Positions 1 to 11,054 are shown, counted from the first letter of the stretch. The stretch: DNA of 64,000 bases from Odobenus rosmarus divergens (GCF_000321225.1 NW_004450380.1:3280966-3344965); one strand, 5' to 3'. The notes: generated from the sequence alone by a model not told the origin. Made by a program: numbers and translations.

Positions 1-159
1 GCCAAGACCAAGACTCTCATTAGCTAGGAGCAGTGAGACTCCTTGGGCGAAACTCACAGATGGAGTGAAAAGAAGCTGATTCCCTGATAACCACGGTACT
101 TGGCTCAAAAATGTACATTTTCAGCTCACAAACCCCAGCCTATAGAATAATCCTCTTTA

Positions 160-173
160 CCCCCCCCCCCCCG

Positions 174-211
<38 letters not shown>
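160..211. repeat. poly-C followed by (GA)n microsatellite
   Basis: A run of 13 C is followed by GCC and then about 17 uninterrupted GA units. The two runs together give a pyrimidine-rich to purine-rich switch on one strand. It is a simple-sequence locus with probable length variation; no element body is visible beside it. Confidence 0.95.
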
Positions 212-212
<1 letters not shown>

Positions 213-769
213 CACCAAAAAACTTAACATCATAAAGATACTCAAATATAATATATAATATACAACTAAAGGAAAATAGAAAATTTTAACTATACTCTAT
301 AGAATTTCTTGCTCAATGGTATTCCTCATATTGAATAAAGCTTATTAATATAAACTGTAGCCATGGAAATCCATTTATTATATTGAACTAGTCATTGCTC
401 TAGTTATTTAAATCAGATTCTACCTGGAGTGTTAAGTACATTTTTCTACTGGACCATCCAATTGAGTCTATCTGAGCGGCTGGGGTTCCTGTCATGGTAG
501 AAACGGCACTAATCCCAAGTATTAAGTTTTCCAAAGTATAGTCATTATCCTAAGTGGAGAAGTTCAATCAACACTTCGCATTATTTCAGAACAAGTATAA
601 CTTACAAAGAGAGAATTGCTCATATTGCTATATATGCATTTGTTATGATCAAAGAAGTTTTGAAGCTCCCTATCTACAAATGAATTATATCAAATGGAAA
701 AAGAATATCACTTCAAGGTGCTTCATAATGTGCAATAGTACATCTATGATTTTATCCAATCTCTACAAG
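212..769. other. AT-rich unique sequence
   Basis: There is no repeat, long open frame or RNA gene that I can recognise. The 89-codon frame at 554-823 runs into the MIR and has no protein-like features. Confidence 0.5.
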
Positions 770-900
770 AGCCATATTAAGTTGCTATTTTTAGCATCCT
801 CATTTTACAGATGTGGAAACTGAGGCACAGGGAGATGCCCAAAGGACACCATGTTCTGCCAAGTTCAAACACAATTTGCCAGATTCCAACACTGACACTG
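770..900 (+). mobile_element. MIR SINE fragment
   Basis: The segment 'ttttacagatgtggaaactg' followed by 'aggcacaggga' is the diagnostic MIR core. Downstream bases (catgttctgccaag) drift from consensus. It is an old, diverged copy without a detectable TSD. Confidence 0.75.
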
Positions 901-972
901 TCAAATATGATTACAATACCTCAAACAGGGGTGAAGACATCTCAATTCCAATTCTTCAATTAAAACATTTTT

Positions 973-1163
973 TTAAAGATTCATTCATTATTTAAGAGAG
1001 AGAGTACAAGTGGGAGGGGCAGAGGAAGAGAGAATCCCAAGCAGGCTCTGTGCTGAGCGTGGAGCCCGATGCAGGACTCAATCTCATGACCCTGAGATCA
1101 TGACTTGAGCTGAAACCAAGAGTCATTCGCTCAAACAACTGTGCCACCACCCAGGCGCCCCGA
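973..1163 (-). mobile_element. CAN SINE (tRNA-Lys derived), minus orientation
   Basis: Read on the minus strand it begins with the ggggcgcctgggtgg head and ends in an A-rich tail (poly-T on +). The tRNA-like A and B box areas are recognisable. It is bracketed by a 16-bp TSD at 957-972 (caattaaaacattttt) and 1164-1179 (caattagaacattttt) with one mismatch, so it is an intact, moderately old insertion. Confidence 0.95.
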
Positions 1164-1179
1164 CAATTAGAACATTTTT

Positions 1180-2755
1180 AAGAAGAAAAGAACATTTGGC
1201 ATATTTCATGGTTATAGATGTTAAAATACCCAACTACTAAATGGATTAACAAACCAAATGCTATTTGGTGAATAACTTCCTGCTCAGGCCCAAAGGTTCC
1301 AGAGTTATAACTCACTTGGATCTGATCTGAATTCAGGCTATTATGCCGCTTGGCCACTTGTGCTGGGTGACTCTGCACTGAGCCCCAGAGGAACCGCACT
1401 GAATAATTAGCTGATCAGTGTAACAAACTGCCAGACACTGGGCTGAAGTCTGCAGTGGTTCAGTGGGAAATAAAACCCAGGTAGTACCAGAATCTGGATA
1501 ATTACTGTCTGGACTGGGTAACTATTATGGGTAAGTGCTACCTCAGAACTATACTATGTCTTCACAAGCAATGGGAACATACCCTTTCCTGCTTTTACTG
1601 CCTCTCATCACCCAAATCCCTCCCACCAGGAAGATTCATTCTTTTGATATAAGGTTTGGGACTCAATTGAAATAGTTCATGGGGAGCGAGGCTATGTCCT
1701 TTGAGACCAGATTTTGAAGTACAAGATTAGGACATTGAGCCACTGATGAGGTGTTTGTGGGTAAACTGTTTCACGTAAATGAAAAACCACCACAAGAAAG
1801 TGAGGCTGGGGCCAAGAAGACAAGAACTGATGACTTACCAGTTTTTCCCAACTGTTCCTGAGCACACCAGCAAATCATGCTCTCACCAATGTAACAGACA
1901 CAAGAAAAGTCTGGTCACAAAGCAGATGCTGGGCTCTGACACTCTGATTTTTGGATGATGAAAGATTTCAGAAAACTTAAAAATCTTCTTGTCTCATCTA
2001 AAACTTGCCCTTCTTTCCAACTCAAACCTTCTCTGAACACAGAGACAATATAGTAAGGTAAGTAATTCTGGCCCAATCAGCATACATAAATGAATTTATC
2101 TAAGTCTGGAAACTCAGCTTCATTTCAGCTCTAAGTGCATGCTTCCCCAGCTTCACAAAGATTGGCTACCCTGCATGGTTCCCCTGATAAAGCTTAGCCG
2201 GACTCATCTTTTCCAACAGCAATTACAGATCAGCATTTAAATACTTATTTTCCAAAATCAAAGCTGTTCCAGTGGTGCCCAATGCTCATGTTCTCCACCT
2301 TCCATGATCACCATGCCGCTGGGCTGTGAAACCCTGCAGAGCCATCTCTACCACTCCAAGAATGAGGAAACCACCCGCCTGATTCATGGTGTTGTCCTGA
2401 GGATCAACTGAGACTATGAACCAGATGTGAAAATTGTGAAGGAGAATAAAAACATAGGATGATACTGGTGTTACTGTTACTCAGTATTCCACACAAAATG
2501 TGGAACAGACATGAAATTAACACAAAATTTATTTCCATGTTTGAATTCATGGAAAAGCACCCAGCATGGACTTTACATAGTCACTTAAATTTTGTTTTTA
2601 ATTTCCTCAGTGCACTGGAAAAAATATTTCAGAAAAAAATAGGTCTTATAAAATCTTGATGTCAAGGCATGTTTGGGAATCATTGTGCAGCATGATAAAC
2701 AGTTTTACCTAAAGCAGTATCAAAAATACACCTGCTCTTTCCCCTTAAAAAAAGA
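1180..2755. other. Unique sequence, no gene supported
   Basis: About 1.6 kb with no confident repeat. A 73-codon minus frame (1178-1399) has no recognisable domain. A short coding-like frame at 2292-2462 is listed separately. The part after about 2390 may hold a very degraded MIR on the minus strand, but the match is weak. Confidence 0.4.
2292..2462 (+). other. Coding-like frame broken by one stop (possible pseudogene remnant)
   Basis: One reading frame from about 2292 stays open to a TGA at 2409-2411, then reads on for 16 codons to TGA at 2460. An ATG at 2313 opens a 32-codon segment that is rich in charged and polar residues and unusually balanced for non-coding DNA. I do not recognise the protein family. 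There is no poly-A tail or TSD to prove a processed pseudogene. Chance remains a good explanation. Confidence 0.15.
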
Positions 2756-2780
2756 TGTGTGTGTGTGTGTGTGTGTGTGT
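2756..2780. repeat. (TG)n microsatellite
   Basis: About 12 TG units preceded by an A-rich stretch. Confidence 0.95.
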
Positions 2781-3655
2781 ACTTATTTCCAAAACTACCT
2801 TTTCTTATCAGTTAATGAGATAGGATCACATTAAGTCTACTGCCCTTACTTTTCATTACAATATCTGCTTTGGCAACTGTTTCTTAGATATGATATTCTA
2901 TGAACTCTCAAATTATTTCCCCTTCAGATAAGGGATCTTGTTCTTTTTATATTAAACTTTGTCTCTTTTCTGCTGAGAACAGGTCCCCCAGGTATTCATG
3001 TCTGCTCCATGTTAGCTCAATTTCAAACTGAGTCACCTTTGGCACGATGCATTCTGGAATCTGTTAATAATTTTAAGCACTTACAGGATAAATTCAAAGT
3101 GTATTCCTTTCCCTCCTCTTCTTTTTCTTCATTCTCCCATCAACTCTGCTTTCCTCTATTTTGATACATACCTGCAAAACTGTCTCAAAAATCTTAAGAA
3201 ATCTAAAATGGAAGACCAGACTTCTCTATATTTGTATGTTCCTCCTTACAGATCCCCCAGTCTACTAATACTCTCTTCTCTACAACTTCGGTGGCCCTAT
3301 CTAATCTACCCTCACTCTGAGTCTACCGCCACTCCTCTGAAATCTCATTTTCATAGTCCAGCACTCATATCTTCAACTGTTTCTTGACAAATTTGGCTGT
3401 CACAATATATCTACTTAAAAGCAACTAAGCTCAGAACACTATTTTTAGTGACTGCAAAACTATAGAACACAAAGCAGATAATTTTTCACAGAAGCTAGGT
3501 ATAAAGATATAAAGACAGATAATGTCCACACTTCATAAGAGAATATTTCAAAAAATAAAGCTTCACCAGACCAAACAAGTTTACAGAAAACCAGTAAGAC
3601 ATCATTACATTAAACAGTACCTACAATATTCCAAAAGCTGCACAGTGATAACATC
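2781..3655. other. Unique sequence with a pyrimidine-rich patch
   Basis: Nothing recognisable as a gene or repeat. The part at 3100-3360 is rich in CT with many 'ctcttc' and 'tctac' words but has no periodic unit. Confidence 0.45.
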
Positions 3656-3669
3656 AGAAATAGTCAATC

Positions 3670-3863
3670 TCTTAATCTCGGGAAACAAACTGAGGGTTGC
3701 TGGAGCGGAGGGGGGTGAGGGGATGGTGTGGCTGGGTGATGGACACTGGGGAGAGAGCATGTGCTATGGTGAACGCTGTGAATTGTGTAAGACTGATGAA
3801 TCACAGACCTGTACCCCTGAAACAAAGATACATTATACGTTAATAATAAAAAAAATAAAATAA
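3670..3863 (+). mobile_element. L1 3' end (carnivore-type 3' UTR), short 5'-truncated insertion
   Basis: It carries the carnivore L1 tail words: 'aaacaaactgagggttgctg', a G-rich tract, 'gactgatgaatcacagacc', 'acccctgaaac' and a terminal A-rich run. The flanks agatagtcaatc-like at 3656-3669 (agaaatagtcaatc) and 3864-3877 (agaaatcgtcaatc) form a 14-bp TSD with one mismatch. So this is a complete but only about 190-bp insertion rather than a deletion relic. Confidence 0.85.
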
Positions 3864-3877
3864 AGAAATCGTCAATC

Positions 3878-4081
3878 AGCTTATAACACTGCCAAAATGG
3901 TAGCAAACTCATGTGTTTCTTGAGTTGGAAATTAAATTACAATTGAAGTTCCTTTCCATAAAGCTGTTTTCATGCACTTAGAATTCTACCAAACAAAACA
4001 AGAAAAAATAAAATTGATAGACACTTTTAAAGATGATTATAACACTTTGGACTGTAAATACTACTCCCCTAAATCAAACTT
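3878..4081. other. Spacer between two L1 insertions
   Basis: About 200 bp of AT-rich sequence with no recognised element. Confidence 0.4.
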
Positions 4082-4290
4082 TTAAAAGGCAGCCACCTGA
4101 CACCAAAAGCAATGGCAGCAAAAGCAAAAATAAACAAGTGGGACTACACCAAACCACACTTCTGCACACAAAAAGGAAACCATCAATAAAATGAAAAGGC
4201 AACCTACTGAATGGGAGAAAATATCTACAAATCATATAATTGATAGGCAGTTAATATCCGAAATATATAAAGAACACATATAACTCAACA

Positions 4291-4353
4291 GTGTGCATGC
4301 ACACATGTGCGCACGTGCGTGTGTGCGCGCGCACACACACACACACACACACA
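4291..4353. repeat. Perfect 63-nt alternating purine-pyrimidine tract
   Basis: Every step from 4291 to 4353 alternates purine and pyrimidine: TG/CA at the edges, a CG-rich centre (gtgcgcacgtgcg, gcgcgcgc), then (CA)n. This is the sequence class most prone to left-handed Z-DNA. It interrupts the L1 ORF2-derived sequence. Confidence 0.95.
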
Positions 4354-4818
4354 AAGAGCAAAGACCCGAACAGACATTTTCCAAAGAAGACACACAGATG
4401 GTCAACAGATACATGAAAAGATGCTCAACATCACTAATCGTTAGGAAAATGCAAATCAAAACCACAATGAGCTATCACCTCACACCTGTGAGTGTAGCTA
4501 ACAGAATGCGTATTATCAAAAAGACAAAAATAATAAGTGTTGGTGAGGATATGGAGAAAAGGAAACTCTTGTGCACTGTTGGTGGGAATGTAAATTGGTG
4601 TGGCACTATGGAAAACAATAGGAAGATTCCTCAAAAATTAAAAAGAAAACTACTATAGGATCCAGCAATTCCACTTCTGGGTATTTATTTGAAGAAAACA
4701 AAACACTAACTGGAAAAGATATCTGCACCTGCAAGTTCACTGCAGCATTATTTACAGTAGCCATGATATGGAAACAACATAAATGTCCATCAATGGATGA
4801 CTGGATAAAGAAAATCTG

Positions 4819-4822
<4 letters not shown>

Positions 4823-4849
<27 letters not shown>

Positions 4850-4878
4850 ACCACACACACACAACACACACACACACT
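4823..4878. repeat. (AC)n microsatellite with interruptions, inside L1
   Basis: Roughly 26 AC units, interrupted by CAACCA and CACAA, sit just upstream of the L1 word 'gaatattattcagcc'. In L1 consensus this spot carries a short tatatacaca seed. Confidence 0.95.
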
Positions 4879-5438
4879 GAGGAATATTATTCAGCCATAA
4901 AACCAACCATCTTTCCACTTGCAACAAGCTGGATGGTCCTTGAGGGTATTATGCTAAGTGAAATAAGTCAGACAGAGAAAGACAAATACTGTATGATCTC
5001 ACTTTTTTGTGAAATCCAAAACAAAAACAAAAACCCAAGCTCAGAGATACAAAGAACAGACTGGTAGTTGCCAAAGGCAGAATTTGGTGGGGGATGGGGG
5101 CAGGCACGAAATGGGTGACATGGGTCAAAAGACACAAACTTCCAGTACTAAAATAAGTAAGTCCTGGTGATATAATTAATGTATGGCATATAATGTACAG
5201 CATAAGAGATTATAGTTAATAACAGTGTACTGCATGCATATTTGAAAGTTGCTAACAGAACGGATCTTAAAAGTTCTCATCACAGGAAAAAAAATTTGTG
5301 ACTATATATGGTGCCAGATGTTAATGAACTTACATTGTGGTGATCATTTCACAATACATTCAAATATCGAATCTTATGTTGTACACCTAAAACTAATATA
5401 ATGTTATATATCATTTATACCTTAATTAAAAAGCAGCC

Positions 5439-5563
5439 CTGTTTCAGTGGATAGTTAATAGCTTTACAAGACCAATAACCTAGGATGAAAGCCTAAAAGC
5501 CAACTGCCGTAAGCTCTTCTAGAAATTAAATACACCCTATGCATAGATTTATAAGTTTGTTTC
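5439..5563. other. Short unique spacer
   Basis: No recognisable feature between the L1 TSD and the next SINE TSD. Confidence 0.4.
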
Positions 5564-5590
5564 AGATGTGATTTCTATTTTTTAAATTTT

Positions 5591-5779
5591 TTTAAAGATT
5601 TTATTTATTTACTTGAGAGAGAGAGACATAAATAGTGACAGAGAGCATGAGTGGGAAAGAGAGGGAGAAGCAGACTCCTTGCTGAGCAGGGAGCCCAACG
5701 TGGGGCTTGATCCCAGGACCCTGGGATCATGACCTGAGCCTAAGGCAGACGCTAACCAACTGAGCCACCCAGGTGCCCC
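5591..5779 (-). mobile_element. CAN SINE, minus orientation
   Basis: Full-length copy with 'gagccacccaggtgcccc' as the reverse-complemented head. TSD agatgtgatttct (5564-5576) versus aggtgtgatttct (5782-5794), one mismatch. Confidence 0.93.
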
Positions 5780-5794
5780 TAAGGTGTGATTTCT

Positions 5795-6210
5795 TAAAAG
5801 AAAAAAAATTCAATTGGTAGAACCAAAACAGATATGAGTGGGGAGTAGTCTATTTGAGTTGGACGTAAGGATTGTGTTGGCTGGACTTGGATTTTGGGGG
5901 TGGGGTGCGGGGGCTTCACAAGGGAACAATTTTTTCTGATAATGAAAAGCAACCAAACTGATTTCAAATGGTAGTATCTTCCCTGAGATATTTTATAGGT
6001 AAGCTGTAGATATAAAATACCTTCAACAAAATGTTATCATTCTGTGACTGCAGCTCATCTCAAGTGCAACAACCTGTGGCTGGCATCCCTAAGCAGGTCT
6101 CTCAAACGGTGTGCTATTTCAGTTGACTCTCAATGGCTCATCCTTCTGTTCCCAATTCTCTACCCTACTGAAGGACTGATAAACATATCATATATATTAA
6201 TATCAAAAGA
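5795..6210. other. Unique sequence
   Basis: No gene or repeat recognised; a G-rich patch lies at 5890-5915. Confidence 0.4.
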
Positions 6211-6218
6211 TATCACTT

Positions 6219-6405
6219 GGGGCGAGTGGCGTAGTCAGTTAAGAGTCTGTCTTCAGCTCAGGTCATGATCTTGGTGTCCTGGAATCAAGCCCCATATCGG
6301 GCTCCCCGCTCAGTGGGAAGTCTGCTTCTCCCTCTGTCCTCTGTCCCTCGCTCATACTTGCTCACTCTCTCTCACTCTCAAATAAATAAAATCTTAAAAA
6401 AAGAA
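6219..6405 (+). mobile_element. CAN SINE, plus orientation, diverged head
   Basis: Head ggggcgagtggcgtagtcag differs from consensus; the tail is aaataaataaaatctt plus A. It lies immediately 5' of a MIR and may have inserted at its edge. The TSD is unclear (aaaagata-like words on both sides). Confidence 0.88.
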
Positions 6406-6560
6406 GATAATGCTTATGTAGTATCTGCGAAGTACCAGGCACAACTCCAGGTATACAGTAACAGGCAGGAACTATTGCTATACCCATTTTTTCAGATAAA
6501 AAAACCGAAGGACAGAGAGATGTGCAACTTGCCAAGGTCACACAGTGGTATGAACAAATC
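6406..6560 (+). mobile_element. MIR
   Basis: Words such as 'gtaccaggcacaactccagg', 'aactattgctatacccattt' and 'cttgccaaggtcacacag' follow the MIR consensus order on the plus strand. Confidence 0.8.
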
Positions 6561-7079
6561 ATGTATCTAACTACACTGACCCTAAAATATGATGAAATAG
6601 ATTTATTCTGTTAAAGATTTCTGTTCACTTCTGCTCCAAGTAGCACATTCTATTCATTTTAGAGTCATTCCCTTTACTTAAAGCAGCTTTCTTTTCAGAT
6701 CCATTTATAGCAAGATTTTACTTCAAATATTAAACTCATCACTGGGTACAAAGCACCTGGTTTTCATGAGGCCTGCCTTGGTTACTGTATGGAATGCAGC
6801 ATATATGAGGTGGAGGCATCTTTTATAAAGGAAACAAGGACAAATTTCCCAAAAGTTACTGAATTTGTAGATTTCAGTTACAGATTGTGTCTGAAATAGG
6901 CATATTCATACATGACTTATATATCATTTAAGTATACACTAGCAGAACAAAGCCTATTAATCTATAGTAAATAAACACACACAGTTCTATTACAATACAT
7001 AGAAGTCAACAAGCAGACAATACTTTTTTCATTAAACCCTGAATCATTGTGACCTGCCAACAGCATGAAATAAATTAAT
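6561..7079. other. AT-rich unique sequence
   Basis: No coding or RNA feature. Short (AC) words at about 6972-6980 are too short to count as a microsatellite. Confidence 0.45.
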
Positions 7080-7196
7080 GTTTAATACCATGTGATGGCA
7101 ATTAAATTAATATTTAATTTATTAAATTATTAAATTAAATAATATTTAATAATTTATAAATAAATTAAATTAATACTTAATACCATGTGATGGCAA
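7080..7196. repeat. AT-rich tract bounded by 20-bp direct repeats
   Basis: The word ttaataccatgtgatggcaa occurs at both ends (near 7081-7101 and 7175-7196). Between them lies about 75 bp made almost only of ttaaat/taaatt words. The arrangement looks like a local duplication followed by AT-tract expansion. Confidence 0.8.
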
Positions 7197-8319
7197 TACT
7201 AACCCAAATGTATGTTTTAAATTTTATGATATTTGACATTTCAATTTTAACTGAAAAGTACTGCTAAAGGGTTGAAAATATGTGCTTGACAGTAGCAGTT
7301 TAAATTTAATAAATATCTCTGGCTTTTTAATGTCACCACATCGTCATACCATTCTACCCTTTAATGATGATTTGATTCCAATTTCAGAAAATGGGGGAGG
7401 AGGGGAATTAAAGATAGGATCATCTTCAAAGACATTCAAAAAATATACAGGAAGGTCATCAATATGACCTGTGGGATTTAAACAATTACATATAAAATGA
7501 TTGGCTGAGAGATCAAAATTTTTGAATGATAAACTCTGAAAATAGACAAAGCACAAAATACATTATTAAGATATGGATTGACCTTAATAAGTAAAAAGAC
7601 AGCTTTACATCTAATACAATTCACACTAGCAATTTTTCACAAAAACAGCGATAGGGACCAAAACAAATCAGTTCACTGTTTGCTGGAAGGAAAACAGATC
7701 ATTTTCTCTTCCTGTTGGAGAGAGAGAAAAAAAACGGTCTTTAAAATGAGTGTCATCTGTAGGGAGAGACTCAAAACAGGCCTACGTCAAATGTACATCA
7801 TATCCCTTTGCTATCTCACTCAGATTCATGTCTGTCAATTTTCAATTAGGAGAGAAAAAATGTAATAAATCTGTTTATAGGAACCACATTGTTTGTAGAA
7901 GTGAGTGAAAAATTAGCTGTTGAAATTTCAATACCTATCCATCTCCTGTATTCAGTTTTATCCCATGATAGAATTCTGCTGCATCTGCTCATTCCCACGT
8001 TCTCGAGCTACTACAGAGGGCATCTAAATGTAAAACGACTTGATGGGATTAAGCAATAGTGTATGAACTCACAGAACAAAAGAAGAATGAGATAGGAGTG
8101 CAGAAGCTGGGGAGTGTCTGGGTGTGTTTGTACATGTGTGTTTTCTTCTTAAGAGTCCAAAAACCCTTTGGATTATCACTGAAGCCCAGACAGAATTTGA
8201 AAGCAAATACGGGGACATAACAAGTGAAGTCCAACCCCACAGCACAGAGAATCACCAATCCTAAACCTTAACACTCCTTGAGAATAGGGATACTGTGTTA
8301 CTTAGTTTACACTATGTGA
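7197..8319. other. Unique sequence, no gene supported
   Basis: Several 60-95 codon frames occur on both strands (for example 7578-7865 +). None shows domain features, splice context or codon bias that I would defend. Confidence 0.4.
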
Positions 8320-8495
8320 CTAACAATGATTAACTATCTAATATGAGCCAGACACAGTCCGGGGCATATTCCCATATTTTAACTCATTTAATCTTGACAA
8401 CATCCCTCTGATGTGGATTTTATTACCCTTTATTTCAGATGAAGAAACAAACTTGGAGACAATAACCAATTTGCCCGGTTTAAATAGACCACAAC
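8320..8495 (+). mobile_element. MIR
   Basis: 'gagccagacacagtccgggg', 'aactcatttaatcttgacaa' and 'cagatgaagaaac' appear in MIR order, ending in 'ccaatttgcccgg'. Confidence 0.8.
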
Positions 8496-8574
8496 TGCAA
8501 CCATTAACCCCATAATAGAAAATAATAATTTCCTATTATTAGGAAATAATAAGCATTTCCTAAGGTTTTTGGGT

Positions 8575-8745
8575 TTTTTTTAAGGATTTTATTTATTTAT
8601 TTGAGAGAGAGCAGGGTGAGGCACAGAGGGAGAAGCAGACTCCCCCCTGAGCAGGGAGCCAGATACGGGACTCGATCCCAGGACCCCGGGATCATGACCT
8701 GAGCCAAAGGCAGAAGCTTAACAGACTGAGCCACCAAGGCAGCCT
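8575..8745 (-). mobile_element. CAN SINE, minus orientation
   Basis: Reverse-complemented tail (aaggattttatttatttatt) and the body with 'cgatcccaggaccccgggat' are clear. The head is degraded (ccaccaaggcagcc). A probable TSD is ttcctaaggttttt on the left versus ttctaagtgtttt on the right, imperfect. Confidence 0.88.
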
Positions 8746-9323
8746 TCTAAGTGTTTTCTGTAAGCTCCAGGTCCTGTGCTCAGCAAAGTGTCCACTCTGC
8801 ATGTCTATTTCTCTTTACTGCACACATAGCCAGTCCCTGACTCCAGCACACTGCCAAGTCCATAGGAGGTTCTCAGTGAAGGGTCACTGAACTGTTTGCT
8901 TAATTATTTGTCCCCACAAAACATTTAAATAGATATTTGGCCCCCATATTATATTATCTTGAAACATCTTACGATTCAGTACTAAGATATATTTTTTAAA
9001 TTATTTTTAAAAAGGTAACTTATTTCACTGATTATAGGCATCCAGGAAGCCCACATCAGGTGGCAAATACCTACACTTCAAAGTAATACAATCACAGAGA
9101 GGAAGGTTGTGAAGAATGGTATGTGCATCATGCATATTTCACTCAACTAGTGTGTAAATAAACCACCACACAGAATCTAATTATTTCAAGAGTATATGAC
9201 TGGAATGAATACCCATTCAACTACAAATATCACATGGGTATGGTCTTCTAATGATTTTTCACAGACTCAGGGCATAATGCATAGTGTATGCCAAAAATGC
9301 AACATAAAGAACCTACGTAATAT
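8746..9323. other. Unique sequence
   Basis: No recognisable gene. The start (8760-8900) has a weak L2-like look ('cagtccctgactccagcaca', 'ggttctcagtgaa'), but I would not call it firmly. Confidence 0.35.
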
Positions 9324-9340
9324 AAAGATTAATGCACGGA

Positions 9341-9542
9341 GGGGCACCTGGGTGGCTCAGTAGGTTGGGCACCCCACTCTCGATTTTAGCTCAGGTCATG
9401 ATCTCAGGGTCCTGGGATTGAGCCCAGCCTCAGGCTCCCTGCTCAGGCTCCCTCCTCCTTCCTCTGCCCTTCCCCTTGCATGCTCTCCCTTTCCCTCCCA
9501 CCCTCCCTCCCTCTATCTCTCTCTCTAATAAAATGTTAAAAA
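9341..9542 (+). mobile_element. CAN SINE with 17-bp TSD
   Basis: Head ggggcacctgggtggctcag; the CT-rich middle is expanded with cccaccctccctccctc. TSD aaagattaatgcacgga (9324-9340) versus aaagattaatgcatgga (9543-9559), one mismatch. Confidence 0.95.
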
Positions 9543-9559
9543 AAAGATTAATGCATGGA

Positions 9560-9800
9560 TTACTTTGTGGTCAGACACATAGGAGTTTGGATGCCACATC
9601 TGTCATTTCTAAGCTGCCTCATCTTGGGGAAGTTACTTCACTTCTCCAAGCTCCACTTCCTATATTGTAAAATGCATTTATAACTACAATCACTTCTAGT
9701 GCACACGTCAGAGATTATTGCGAGGAGGAAATGACATGAGGTATATAAAATATTTAGCACATGCCCAGGTCACCACTAGGGCTCATTAAACATCAGCATT
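9560..9800 (-). mobile_element. MIR, minus orientation
   Basis: Reverse-strand MIR words: 'tcttggggaagttacttcac', 'tattgtaaaatg', 'gaggaggaaatgacatgagg', 'atatttagcacatgccc'. Confidence 0.75.
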
Positions 9801-10244
9801 GTGCTGGAGGAGGAAGTAGGGAAGCTGGGAAATAAATTTTCTGGTAGGCATGGGGTACAGCAGGTGAGACAATGGTCACCTTCTCTCTATTCACTAACCT
9901 TTAAAGCTTCTATGCAGCAAAATGCCTGCCCCTGAATCAGTAGATCTCCATAATGTGCAATACCAGAAAAATCACCTTATTTATCTTAACATTATCCTTA
10001 ACACTCACACACACACACACACACACTTTTTCTACTACCATTCAAGCTAACTGCTGATGATATAATAGTAAAAATGGGAAAATTACTAAGTTCCTTCTAC
10101 ACAATTCTATACTCCCTCAACGAATTAAACCTTTTCCTTCTAAAAGGAAAACACCAATTTCTTCCAAAGGAATGAGCAAACCCAAAATGTAGTGATAAAT
10201 CTAAACATTTTTAAAAAATGCTTTAGAACAAGTCAAAATACAGA
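9801..10244. other. Unique sequence with a (CA) microsatellite
   Basis: No gene seen; the only structured part is the CA run annotated at 10006-10026. Confidence 0.45.
10006..10026. repeat. (CA)n microsatellite
   Basis: About ten uninterrupted CA units after 'ttaacactca'. Confidence 0.9.
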
Positions 10245-10450
10245 CTCTCAACTCTAGAGAACAAACTGATGGTCACCAGAGGGGAAGGCATTGGGGGATG
10301 GGTGAAATAGGTGATGGGGATTAAGGAGTGCACCTGTCCTGATGAGCACCCGGGTGCTGCATAAAGTGTGGAACCACTAGATTGTACACCTGAAACTAAT
10401 ATAACACTGTATGTTAACTATACTGGAATTAAAATTTCTTTTAAAACTTA
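10245..10450 (+). mobile_element. L1 3' UTR fragment
   Basis: Carnivore L1 tail words in order: 'gagaacaaactgatggtcac', 'gggggatgggtgaaatagg', 'gatgagcacccgggtgctgc', 'cctgaaactaatataacact', 'ctggaattaaaat'. Only the 3' end is present. No convincing TSD was found. Confidence 0.85.
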
Positions 10451-10836
10451 TATGTAGAAACATTAGAGAAAAAAATAAAAATATAAAAAAGTCTCAGGAA
10501 AAGAAATTACATTAACCATTTATTCTTATCTTAAATGAAAAATGCATAAGACTGTAACTGACTAACATAATTATACTCCTTCTCGCAAGGTGGTACATAA
10601 CTAATCTTTCATCTCCAAATTACTTTAAGCCAAGCTAAATACTTACCTGTAAGATGCCTATATAACCAATGGATCTATCAAACTTTTCATTTCTGAGTCT
10701 TACCCAAAAAACCATTATTACCCCAACAGAACAGAAATAAATGTTTTATTTGTTTGTTTTTTAACTTTATAACCTACATATAGATAAGAGGGAACTTAGG
10801 ATTAAAATACGGGCTTCAAGGGAAGACAAATCGACG
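10451..10836. other. AT-rich unique sequence
   Basis: Nothing recognisable. Confidence 0.4.
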
Positions 10837-10850
10837 GAAACTTTTCCTTC

Positions 10851-11054
10851 AAAAGATTTTATTTATTTATTTGAGAGAGAGAACACATGAGAGAGCATGA
10901 ATGGAGGGAAGGGCAGAGGCAGAGAAAGAATCATAAGCAGACTCTGCGCTGACCATGGCGCCCTACCTGGGGCTTGATCTCATGACCCTGAGATCATGAC
11001 CTGAACTGAAATCAAGAGTCCGACCGCTAACCAACTGAGGCACCCAGGCACTCT
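10851..11054 (-). mobile_element. CAN SINE, minus orientation
   Basis: TSD gaaacttttccttc (10837-10850) and gaaacttttccttt (11055-11068), one mismatch. The reverse-complemented head is worn ('gaggcacccaggcactct'). Confidence 0.93.

Larger units (their letters stand above)
4095..5425 (+). mobile_element. L1 (L1M-type), 5'-truncated: ORF2 C-terminal region plus 3' UTR
   Basis: It enters ORF2 near the 'agcaaaagcaaaaataaac' region and passes through the conserved 'gcaaatcaaaaccacaatga', 'ggaatgtaaattggtgtggc' and 'attattcagccataaaa' blocks. It ends in a 3' UTR with 'gttgtacacctaaaactaat' and a short A-rich tail. Many stops and frameshifts make it non-coding. A 13-bp TSD (ttaaaaggcagcc at 4082-4094; ttaaaaagcagcc at 5426-5438) has one mismatch. 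Two microsatellites have expanded inside it (4291-4353 and 4823-4878). Confidence 0.9.

Noticed and set aside
1178..1399. Possible MIR on the minus strand
   Set aside because: A few words are similar but the MIR core is absent.
4293..4658. 121-codon frame
   Set aside because: It starts in the CA/TG microsatellite and runs through L1 sequence.
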